Of a stretch of 49,315 bases of DNA, positions 16,682 to 24,407 are shown in pieces (the first letter of the stretch is position 1; every line of letters begins with the position of its first letter). The position numbers and the translations under genes were made by a program. The notes beneath the pieces were generated by a model, which was given only the letters and a program-made list of their open reading frames with translations, had not been told where the DNA came from and ran no database searches. This stretch comes from Deltaproteobacteria bacterium (lineage in GTDB: Bacteria; Myxococcota; B64-G9): NCBI GenBank assembly GCA_030591445.1, contig JAUVBB010000005.1, positions 1-49,315 of the forward strand, given 5' to 3'.

Positions 16682-19240
16682 CTAATAGCGATCCATAAAA
16701 TGGAGCAGGCGGTGGGTGAAGGACTCTAGCAGGAGGATGCCACCGTCGGCGGCGAGTAGTTCGTCTACCAGTAACTCACCTAGCCTGACGGCCATGCGCT
16801 CGGCGCCGCGCTGGTGATAGGCAATGAATACTTCGCGGAAGGGTGCGGCCGGGCGGGCCAAGGGGTTTTCCAGCAAGCGCTGGGTGGAGTCTTCCACATA
16901 GGGCTGTAACTTGGCGGCCAGCTGATTGCGAAAAGTGGTCAATTGCCAGCTGACACTTTGTAACAACGTGGCCAGCTCTTCGGCCGGCATTTGGCCCTGG
17001 TCGAGGAGGGCCAGGGCCTGGTCATCGCCCACAGAGCTCATGCCACTGAGCTGGGCATGGCGCAGCATCATTGCGAAAATACGGCCGGCGTCAGCCAGCT
17101 GCTCCCGGTCCAGGATCTGCAAGTCTTGACCGATCCCTTCTTCCAGTATCCGATCCAACTCTTGGACCCGCTTCCGATCATCGGCAAAGGTCTGTAAGTG
17201 ATCGGCCACGGAGGGTCGCGCTTGATCATTGGCCTTGAAAAACAGGCCCTGGAGTTGGCGACGCGCGGACAACATTTCTTGTCCGGCCACGAGCAATTCG
17301 TTGAAATTCCGGCCTGAGCTGGATGCAGACTTCTGCTGACTGGCACCCTGTTGGTACAAAGATCGGTAGACCTCCAGCAAGTGCAAGAGCACGGGGACCG
17401 CCCGGTTGCTGCAGCCCGGAAAACCGGCCAACTTGAGTAGAGTTCCTTCCTCGAAATAAGTTGCGGGCAAGCGCGCCAGCCAGGCTACGTCGTCTTCTTT
17501 CGCGCTGGGAGCATGCCGGCGCAGGCGGGTTAGAATCTCGCGAATATCGGGCACTCGCTCGCGTTCCGCCTGGGCGGGCAAGGCAGCCAAACTCTCTGGG
17601 CAAGCCAAAGAATACAACTCGGTCACGTCGCCGCTCAACCAGTAGCGAAGCACGCTCTCGACCGCCAGCAAGCTCTCCCGGCCGCCACCTGACAAAACCC
17701 GCTCTTTGAGATCGTGCAAATAGGAACCTTGGCGATCTTCCGGATCGAGGGCCAGCAGATGGGCGCGCATGGTCGGCGCTCCCAAGTGAAAGGGCGATAG
17801 TGGGGTCAATCGCACCACGGTACGCAGCAAATGGATCATCTCCCCGGGCCAAGATCGCGACAACATATCAACCAGGGCCTGCCCCACCGTAAGCAGGGGC
17901 TCGCCCGATCCATCTTGTTGGTTCTGTGGGCCTTCGTCCCGCAGCCATACTTCTTCCAAGGAGAACCCGACCACCAGCGGCAAAAGCATTTTTTCAGCCA
18001 CGTCCGGATGCGCGTTCGATACCCCCAAGCGCCAGCTTACGTCTTCGCGGCTGACCGGCGCGCCCTGGATGGGCCCGGTGCGCAAGCGCTGGGCTTCTGC
18101 TACGGTTCGAGCCACCACTGAAATATCCGAAGATCCGAGCAAACGCTGCAAGATCTCGGCGGCGACTGCGCGTAGATCTTCCAAAGCCGGTTCGATTTCC
18201 CCTCGGCCGGCTTCTTGCTGCAGTCGGTCCATGACCGCATTGGCTACGGTATCCAAGGCCGTAACCAGGCCCGCTTCGCCGCCGGCAGCGACAATGGCGG
18301 GAACCCGATTGCGCAACACCGAAGCCATCAACCGAAACAAACGCAGATCACGGGTTTGACCAATCCAGTCGGCAAAACCCTCGCACAGACATCTCAAGGA
18401 TGCAGATTCAGGCGCTTGGGAAACAAATTTTTGGTTCAACTTGGCAAACCAGGTCTCCCAAACCTGCTCTCGCTCTTGGGCACGACGGTAGGCCGCCAAC
18501 TCGAGCAAGACATCGATCACCGGTCGCTCGGTACTGGCCAAGTCTGCCATCAGATCGTGCAGCCAATCCAGATCCGTTTGCAGCTGCTCTTTGCGAACAT
18601 CCGCCAACAAGGGCAGTTCAAAAAGATCGGCCTCGCAGCCTTGGTCCCAACGACCGTCATAGACCGGTTCGGCTTCGATGCGCCACTGTTGCATTCTCAA
18701 CGCCATCCGCGTGGTGTCCAGCAACATGGCGGACCAACTAGCGGCCGGGCAGCCATCTTCTCCGATCAAGAGAATCTGCCGGCCAAAATCCAACAGCGCC
18801 GGCAGCAAGTGATCAAATTCGCGCAGCCCGTCTCCCATTTGCACCATTTCCGCAAGCAAGGTCTCCAGACATTCGGTGGCCGCTTCCGGAGTATTCTCGG
18901 GACCTTCGCGCATAATCTCTTCGACGATCGCCGCAAACAATCCCTCGGTCAGGGTGGCAGACTGCACGCGCAGCGAGAGACTGGGGGCCTGCCCCATTCC
19001 CTGCAAACCAGCCTTTCCTAAAACCTGCAAGGCATCGACGGAGCGCAGCAAGATGGCGGGATAGGCACTGTAGAATGATTCAATCGCCCGCAACAAAACC
19101 GGCCAGGAGCGCTTTTCGGCAGACAGCTCTCGATCCAGCGCATTGGATTCGTACAAGACCGAGGCGGAAGGATTGTGTACCCTTACCGTGGCCTCGATGC
19201 GGCCACCGCTTTGGCTTGGGTTATGGTTCGCCTCGCTCAT
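16682..19240 (-). CDS. Large helical protein of unknown function coupled to pheT
   Basis: An 852-residue cytoplasmic protein without signal peptide, membrane segment or motif I recognise. The composition is strongly helical, with many Leu, Ala, Glu and Gln and repeated helix-turn stretches throughout, as in HEAT- or TPR-like solenoids. Residues about 640-690 (FKANDQARPSVADHLQ, DDRKRVQELDRILEEG) look coiled-coil-like. The start overlaps the pheT stop: the bases read GTGATG, so translation may begin at GTG 19243 or ATG 19240 (chosen), with the pheT TGA in between. This arrangement implies translational coupling to pheT. No function is assigned; a factor that acts with PheRS, or a gene simply carried in the operon, are both possible. 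Confidence 0.8.
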   Translation of the reverse strand: MSEANHNPSQSGGRIEATVRVHNPSASVLYESNALDRELSAEKRSWPVLLRAIESFYSAYPAILLRSVDALQVLGKAGLQGMGQAPSLSLRVQSATLTEGLFAAIVEEIMREGPENTPEAATECLETLLAEMVQMGDGLREFDHLLPALLDFGRQILLIGEDGCPAASWSAMLLDTTRMALRMQQWRIEAEPVYDGRWDQGCEADLFELPLLADVRKEQLQTDLDWLHDLMADLASTERPVIDVLLELAAYRRAQEREQVWETWFAKLNQKFVSQAPESASLRCLCEGFADWIGQTRDLRLFRLMASVLRNRVPAIVAAGGEAGLVTALDTVANAVMDRLQQEAGRGEIEPALEDLRAVAAEILQRLLGSSDISVVARTVAEAQRLRTGPIQGAPVSREDVSWRLGVSNAHPDVAEKMLLPLVVGFSLEEVWLRDEGPQNQQDGSGEPLLTVGQALVDMLSRSWPGEMIHLLRTVVRLTPLSPFHLGAPTMRAHLLALDPEDRQGSYLHDLKERVLSGGGRESLLAVESVLRYWLSGDVTELYSLACPESLAALPAQAERERVPDIREILTRLRRHAPSAKEDDVAWLARLPATYFEEGTLLKLAGFPGCSNRAVPVLLHLLEVYRSLYQQGASQQKSASSSGRNFNELLVAGQEMLSARRQLQGLFFKANDQARPSVADHLQTFADDRKRVQELDRILEEGIGQDLQILDREQLADAGRIFAMMLRHAQLSGMSSVGDDQALALLDQGQMPAEELATLLQSVSWQLTTFRNQLAAKLQPYVEDSTQRLLENPLARPAAPFREVFIAYHQRGAERMAVRLGELLVDELLAADGGILLLESFTHRLLHFMDRY

Positions 19241-20925
19241 CACAATTCACCACCTAGCAGAGCCCCCACATTCATTTCCCAGGCCACCACCGGCACCGTG
19301 ATTTCCCAGCGTTCGAGCACCTCGGGGGCCAGCTCGCCCAAAACCCCGATCGGCTCACCTTTGCTTCCCAGCACCCGAGCCATGCGGCCGGGCAAGAAGG
19401 AAGCGTGCTTATCCTCGCGTAAATGCAACTCTTCGTTCAATTGGAAAAACAAGAAGTCGATATCGGTGTGAATCTCCGACAAGTTGGCTTCGCGGTGAGC
19501 CACCATCACGGCCAGGTGCAGTTCCGTTCGAGAACCATGGGCAGCCTGCGGATCGAAAACCGCCACCTCGCCGACTTCGAAGATTCGATGCGGATAGGCG
19601 GCGGTAGCCGAATGGGTCTCCACTTTCAACAGCGAAGGCAAAACCGCGTTGCGCAAAACCGCGTGGTTTTCGTTGACCTGGTTCGAAATCTCGACCAGCT
19701 TGGTATCGGCCATATTCATCCGGTCTGCCACCTGGGCGCGGGAAACCAGGATATTGGAAATAATTTCCTCGTAGCCCAGGCCGACCATGTGATCGCGAAC
19801 CTTGTCTTCCAGCACGCTCAAGGCATCGGAGCTACCCGGGCTGAAATCCTGGGGCATTTTGGGCGAAAAAGAACCGTAGCCGCGCGAGATGGCATAGTCT
19901 TCCACCGCATCCACGGCATGCAAATAGTCAAGGCGCGTGGGCGGCGGATGTACCTCAAGGACTTGCCCGTTCACCACCACATCACAGCCATATTGTTCCA
20001 GGCCGTTGGCCACCTCCGTCGGCGTGCACTCGACTCCGATCAAACGGCTGAATTCATCGGCGGAAACTTGCAGGGTGCGATCCAGTTGCAACGGCGTGGT
20101 AAGCTCGCGCCCCAAGGGCGTGTCATACGGATACCGGGTCAGCACCCGGGAGATAATTCCGCCCCGGTCGGCCAAATCACAGGCCATGATATTGAGCGCC
20201 AGCACCAGAGAGAAAATATCGGTACCGGTTGCCTCCACAAATAAATCCGAGTCACCCGGCTGCACCTCGCCTACTTCCCGGGAGTTGATGATCGGCGGCA
20301 TGGACAAAGTCAGGCCGGCCTCATCCACCAGCAAGGGCACCTGCGCTTTGCCGGCCAGGATGGCCTGGTACTCCACGCCTTTCGGGTGTCTCTTCAGAAT
20401 CTGCGACAGCAACATGGGTTCTTCCATGCCCAGCGGAACATAGCTGTGGCTCTCGGGATCCTGGGCCCGGTAGTGAATGGGAAAGGAAATTTTGTCCAGA
20501 CGATAGACGCCAATCGCCAGATCACGCCGGTGGTGGCCAAAGTTTTCGGCCAGCTTCTCCTGGGTCTGTATGATCTGTTGCAAACAGGTCTCGGTCACGT
20601 TCAGTCCGCGCACCATAAAGGCGCCCACGTAGGGTCGCAACTCGCGCATGGCAGCCTGAACCTCGATGGAGCCTTCGGCCTCGCCCTCGAAAAAGCGATA
20701 GTGCCGGCGCCGGCCCTGGACACAGCGCAACTGACGGGCAATCCCAGCGGCCGTCCACAGGTCGGGCCGATTGGTATCGTTCAACTCCACCCGGTAACGG
20801 CCTTCCTCGTCCAAGCCCTTGAATTCGGCCTTGGCCAAAGCCAGCTGTTCCACCAGTTTTTCCTGGTCAAGTTCTTCGCCCAACAGTTCCGCGAAATCAT
20901 CCGGATTGACAAAAATAGTCGGCAT
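19240..20925 (-). CDS. pheT: Phenylalanyl-tRNA synthetase beta chain, archaeal/eukaryotic type
   Basis: A 561-residue beta chain of PheRS, which with PheS charges tRNA-Phe. It begins MPTIFVNPDDFAELLG and has LNDTNRPDLWTAAGIARQL, both typical of the archaeal/eukaryotic-cytosolic beta chain. It lacks the roughly 40-150 EMAP-like tRNA-binding domain and the C-terminal anticodon-binding (FDX-ACB) domain that make ordinary bacterial PheT about 800 residues. B3/B4 editing-domain stretches are seen (IGVYRLDKISFPIHY, PPIINSREVGEV). The B5 and catalytic-like B6-B7 domains follow. It starts 4 bases after pheS and is coupled to the gene behind it. I am sure of the family and type; how it came to be in this genome is inference. 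Confidence 0.95.
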   Translation of the reverse strand: MPTIFVNPDDFAELLGEELDQEKLVEQLALAKAEFKGLDEEGRYRVELNDTNRPDLWTAAGIARQLRCVQGRRRHYRFFEGEAEGSIEVQAAMRELRPYVGAFMVRGLNVTETCLQQIIQTQEKLAENFGHHRRDLAIGVYRLDKISFPIHYRAQDPESHSYVPLGMEEPMLLSQILKRHPKGVEYQAILAGKAQVPLLVDEAGLTLSMPPIINSREVGEVQPGDSDLFVEATGTDIFSLVLALNIMACDLADRGGIISRVLTRYPYDTPLGRELTTPLQLDRTLQVSADEFSRLIGVECTPTEVANGLEQYGCDVVVNGQVLEVHPPPTRLDYLHAVDAVEDYAISRGYGSFSPKMPQDFSPGSSDALSVLEDKVRDHMVGLGYEEIISNILVSRAQVADRMNMADTKLVEISNQVNENHAVLRNAVLPSLLKVETHSATAAYPHRIFEVGEVAVFDPQAAHGSRTELHLAVMVAHREANLSEIHTDIDFLFFQLNEELHLREDKHASFLPGRMARVLGSKGEPIGVLGELAPEVLERWEITVPVVAWEMNVGALLGGEL

Positions 20926-20929
20926 CGGC

Positions 20930-22483
20930 TCAGTCCCTCATACGAATGTTGGTCGCGCGAACCTTGCCCAGATCCGAAGAGAACAGATCGCGGATATCGT
21001 CAATGCCCAAGGCCATCATGGCCATCCGATCCAAGCCCAAGCCCCAGGCAATCACCGGCACCTCCACCCCCTGGGCCCAAGTCAATTCGGGGCGAAAAAT
21101 ACCGGCACCGCCCAGTTCCATCCAACCCAGATCCGGGTGCTTGACGTGTATTTCCACCGATGGCTCGGTAAACGGAAAATAGGCCGGGGCAAATACAACC
21201 TCGGTCGCCTTGGCTACCTGCTCGGCAAACAAGCGCAAGAGGCCCAGCAAAGTGACGAAGTCAATGTCGTCACCCAGGACGATGCCCTCGCACTGGTAAA
21301 AGTCGGCCGCGTGGGTGGCATCTACCTCGTCGGGGCGAAAACAGCGGGCAATGCCGAAATACTTACCCGGCACCTTGGCCTGTCTCAGTTTGCGGGCGCT
21401 CAACACCGTTCCCTGGCTACGCAGCAGCAAACGGCGGCTGCTATCGTGATTGAAATCATACCCCCAACCACGGCTACCGGTCTCGCCGCCCTGGGCATGG
21501 GCCGCCGCCACCCGCTCGGCAGTTTCTTGCTCGATGGCGGCAACGTGGGTCGGCTCCTTGACCGAATACACATCGTGGATGTCGCGAGCAGCGTGAAACT
21601 GGGGCATAAACAAAGCATCCATCAGCCAGAACTCGCTCTCGACCAGGCCCCCGCGCATCTCCTCGAAGCCGAGCCCAATCAGTTTGCGGCGTACAAAATC
21701 AAGAAACTCCCGGTAAGGATTGCGCCTACCGGCAACGCGGCGCGGCGGGCGAATGCTAAGATTGTAGGGACGAAAGGTCTTGCCCCGCCAACTACCGTCA
21801 GCCAGCATTTCCGGGCTAAGACGATTAATCTCGTCACTGCTACGCCCCGCCTTGCGGGCCGCCGCGCGAACTTGGCAACCCAGTTCAGTAAAACCTAGCT
21901 CCCGCGTACTTTCGCTGGCAATGCGAAACACCCCTTTCGATTTGCCCCGCTTGCGGCTAGCACCAGCCACCAGTGCCTGTTCCGCATCCGAAAGCAAATC
22001 AAACGACAAGCGGCCTACCTCCTCGACCCTTTTGATGAGACGCGGCAAAGCCTCGATAGGCTCCAGATCGGCCCCATCAGCCAAACGCACACTGCCCGCA
22101 CCGGCATCTTCCAGCACCCCAGCTTTTTTCAAAGCCCCCAGCGCCTGGCCCACTTCCTTCTGTTCGGCCCCCTCCATGCTGAGCAGTTGCTTGATCCCAA
22201 CCGAATCCTGGCCGCGCACCGCTTCGACCAGCCGCTGCTCCGGCGTCCCCTTCCGGTATTTTTGCCCCAACTCCCCCAACTCCACCCACTGGCGCTCAAC
22301 CGTGCCCGTTACTTCCATACACTCTTTGGCTCGCTGCCACTCAATCACGGTTCTGACCTGAGCCTCGGTCGTCACTTCCGCCGCCACAATCTCGGCATCG
22401 GTAAAAGTGTCCCTATCAGCCAGCAGCTCATAGATTTTAATTTCGAGCGGATGCAAAGTCGCGGCAATTTCTTCGGCTTTCAT
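20930..22483 (-). CDS. pheS: Phenylalanyl-tRNA synthetase alpha chain, archaeal/eukaryotic type
   Basis: A 517-residue catalytic chain of PheRS. Instead of the N-terminal coiled coil of bacterial PheS it has winged-helix DNA-binding-like modules over the first 190 residues or so (LHPLEIKIYELLADRD and following), as in archaeal and eukaryotic PheS. The class II core shows ESEFWLMDALFMPQ, ARDIHDVYSV, LLLRSQGTVLSARKL, motif 2 around FGIARCFRPDEVDATH and motif 3 GLGLDRMAMMALGIDD. Bacterial PheS is usually about 330-350 residues. A promoter at 22541-22569 gives it its own start. A weak AAGG lies about 12 bases before the ATG. No attenuator or T-box is visible in the leader. Confidence 0.95.
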   Translation of the reverse strand: MKAEEIAATLHPLEIKIYELLADRDTFTDAEIVAAEVTTEAQVRTVIEWQRAKECMEVTGTVERQWVELGELGQKYRKGTPEQRLVEAVRGQDSVGIKQLLSMEGAEQKEVGQALGALKKAGVLEDAGAGSVRLADGADLEPIEALPRLIKRVEEVGRLSFDLLSDAEQALVAGASRKRGKSKGVFRIASESTRELGFTELGCQVRAAARKAGRSSDEINRLSPEMLADGSWRGKTFRPYNLSIRPPRRVAGRRNPYREFLDFVRRKLIGLGFEEMRGGLVESEFWLMDALFMPQFHAARDIHDVYSVKEPTHVAAIEQETAERVAAAHAQGGETGSRGWGYDFNHDSSRRLLLRSQGTVLSARKLRQAKVPGKYFGIARCFRPDEVDATHAADFYQCEGIVLGDDIDFVTLLGLLRLFAEQVAKATEVVFAPAYFPFTEPSVEIHVKHPDLGWMELGGAGIFRPELTWAQGVEVPVIAWGLGLDRMAMMALGIDDIRDLFSSDLGKVRATNIRMRD

Positions 22484-22540
22484 GACTTTGTTGACCTTTC
22501 TGGCCCAAATAGAAATTTAGACCCAAAATCAGGCAGGTTG

Positions 22541-22569
22541 CGTCTAACATATCGCACCCGGGCAGTCAA
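22541..22569 (-). promoter_or_regulatory. Sigma-70-type promoter of pheS-pheT
   Basis: On the minus strand TTGACT (22569-22564), 17 bases, TAGACG (22546-22541). It lies back to back with the plus-strand promoter at 22590-22618; the two -35 boxes are 20 bases apart. Confidence 0.6.
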
Positions 22570-22589
22570 TTCAGACCAGGCGCGAGAAA

Positions 22590-22618
22590 TTGACTTGGCT
22601 TTGGGCAATGGCTAGACT
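22590..22618 (+). promoter_or_regulatory. Sigma-70-type promoter of the RSH-like HD gene
   Basis: TTGACT (22590-22595), 17 bases, TAGACT (22613-22618). Transcription would begin near 22625, right at the AAGGAG ribosome site (22626-22631). Confidence 0.65.
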
Positions 22619-22642
22619 AACACGTAAGGAGAAAAGCGTTTT

Positions 22643-24397
22643 TTGGAAATGCTGCCAAACCTAAGCAAGCGATTCATCGGCTACTACGACCGTAACGGAC
22701 AAGCGGGTAGAATCGGCTACGACGAGTTGCTGATTCAGATGGGCGAGGGTCGCAAGCTGTCGCTGACCGAGTGTTTGTACGAAGAGCATGATCGCCTGCA
22801 TGAATTCCGTAGGCTCTCTGCAAAAATATCTAAAAAGATCAGGGCGCTGGATCCGATTTATGACGAGATTGAAAAGAATTACCCTGCCTTCGTGCAAAAG
22901 TGCGAGGAACGAATCAAGAATTTGAATAAGATGTCTTATTCACGGCGCATTCACCTGCTTAACACTTACTACACGCTGAATGGAACCCACGACCGTATTC
23001 TGCGCAAATTGACCGATCATATGCTCAGCGGCTCAGAAGGAGATCATAGCGAGCACAATATCTCCTTGGTGCGCCGGGCGATTGATTACACTTGCCGGGT
23101 GATGCGGCGCAAGTCACGCAAGACCAAACAACCGGCGGCCATGCATGCTATCGAAGCCGCGCGCGGCGCGGCCAAAAACGGCCTGCGCATCATTACCGTG
23201 ATCTCTACGCTGCTTCACGACGTGCTGGAAGACAGGCTAGACGAGTGGACCGAGGCGATGATCACCCAAGAACTCGCCAATCCGGTCTATGGCGAGTACA
23301 GCGGTAAGAAAATGAAGGAAGTGCCGGCTTCGCTTCGGCGCAGCATTATCCAGAAGCATATCGGCGCCTACAACGACCGCGCCTCGGGCATCTATTTCGG
23401 CATCGGCCTGGCCTTGTACGATCATGTGCGCCATTTCCCGGTGCCCGGCCGGCACTACGAAGCCTTGCATTCCATTAGCGATATGGTGGCGGCACTTTCT
23501 CGGCGCCGGGACATGTCCTATTATAGCTACCTGCAAGATCTGCTTTATCCCAAAGCGAAGGTAGAGTTGGACACCATCGATTATGAACGGCTCCTGGAAG
23601 AGCTAGAGCCAGATCATCCCTTGGCCAGCCAAATCCTCGACCCTTTTCTCAACAAGGTACACACTTTTTACCAAACCCAGCTGGGCGAGTTTTCGGCCAA
23701 AGAGGAAGTGCGCCGCAACGCCTTTCGGGAAATCTTGGCCAAGATTCTCGATCGCATGAACAACACCCGCGACATGAATCGAGAACTGGGATTTTCCATT
23801 CCCAAACGACTGTACGGAACGGGATTCAAGAATATTTTCTTTTTGCAAGCCATCGAAGACAAGTTTCGGCGACCCAGCTTCAACACCGAGGAGCGCCGGC
23901 TCATCGAGAATAAGTTTATCAACAAACCAAAAGTCGCCGCCCTGTATCAAATCCTCGATGATCTGCGCTTCATGGAACAAAAGCATGATCAAAGCGAGTT
24001 GATTGCCTTCTTGGAAAAAGAAATCAAGCGCTACATGGCCACCCGCGCCTTTCGCCGCATCACGGCTCCCGGCCAAGGCGGCTACTTCAATGGCTTGGTT
24101 TTCTTGTTCAACGATATCACCCTGGGCCGAAAGTCAGACCTGGTTGAATTGGCGAAGCGACCCGACAAGATTGCCGAAGTGCTGGTGGCCTTCAAGGCCG
24201 TCTTGGAATCTTATCTGGTCTATCCGGCCCTGATTCGCGAAGAGAAAAAGAAACAAGGCTTGCCGGCCAATGCCACTTGCTGCTTTCGACCTTATCGGAT
24301 CGAAGGAATGGGCCCAAGCCTGGAACGCCGCTCGCGGGCCAAACTGGAAAAAATAGACCTTGAGGGATTGAACACTTTTAGCCGAGAAGTGATTTAG
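22643..24397 (+). CDS. Divergent RelA/SpoT-type HD hydrolase-like protein
   Basis: A 584-residue cytoplasmic protein. It carries all residues that define the (p)ppGpp hydrolase HD domain of RelA/SpoT proteins: His168 (AMHAIEAA), His192-Asp193 and Glu196-Asp197 (LLHDVLED), and Asp370 with Asn374 (KILDRMNNTRD; Rel: KLADRLHNMR). The spacing between HDxxED and the last Asp is about 178 residues against about 67 in Rel, so roughly 110 residues are inserted. I see no synthetase, TGS or ACT domain. A long N-terminal helical part (1-150) is unlike known family members. The start is TTG 22643 (11 bases after AAGGAG); ATG 22649 is the alternative. Hydrolysis of ppGpp or another nucleotide is inferred only from the motif set. 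Confidence 0.75.
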   Translation: MEMLPNLSKRFIGYYDRNGQAGRIGYDELLIQMGEGRKLSLTECLYEEHDRLHEFRRLSAKISKKIRALDPIYDEIEKNYPAFVQKCEERIKNLNKMSYSRRIHLLNTYYTLNGTHDRILRKLTDHMLSGSEGDHSEHNISLVRRAIDYTCRVMRRKSRKTKQPAAMHAIEAARGAAKNGLRIITVISTLLHDVLEDRLDEWTEAMITQELANPVYGEYSGKKMKEVPASLRRSIIQKHIGAYNDRASGIYFGIGLALYDHVRHFPVPGRHYEALHSISDMVAALSRRRDMSYYSYLQDLLYPKAKVELDTIDYERLLEELEPDHPLASQILDPFLNKVHTFYQTQLGEFSAKEEVRRNAFREILAKILDRMNNTRDMNRELGFSIPKRLYGTGFKNIFFLQAIEDKFRRPSFNTEERRLIENKFINKPKVAALYQILDDLRFMEQKHDQSELIAFLEKEIKRYMATRAFRRITAPGQGGYFNGLVFLFNDITLGRKSDLVELAKRPDKIAEVLVAFKAVLESYLVYPALIREEKKKQGLPANATCCFRPYRIEGMGPSLERRSRAKLEKIDLEGLNTFSREVI

Positions 24398-24407
24398 CCC
24401 CAAGCTC

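Noticed and set aside
20819-21898. Plus-strand open frame of 359 codons opposite pheS
   Set aside because: Antisense to pheS catalytic motifs; composition typical of a shadow frame.
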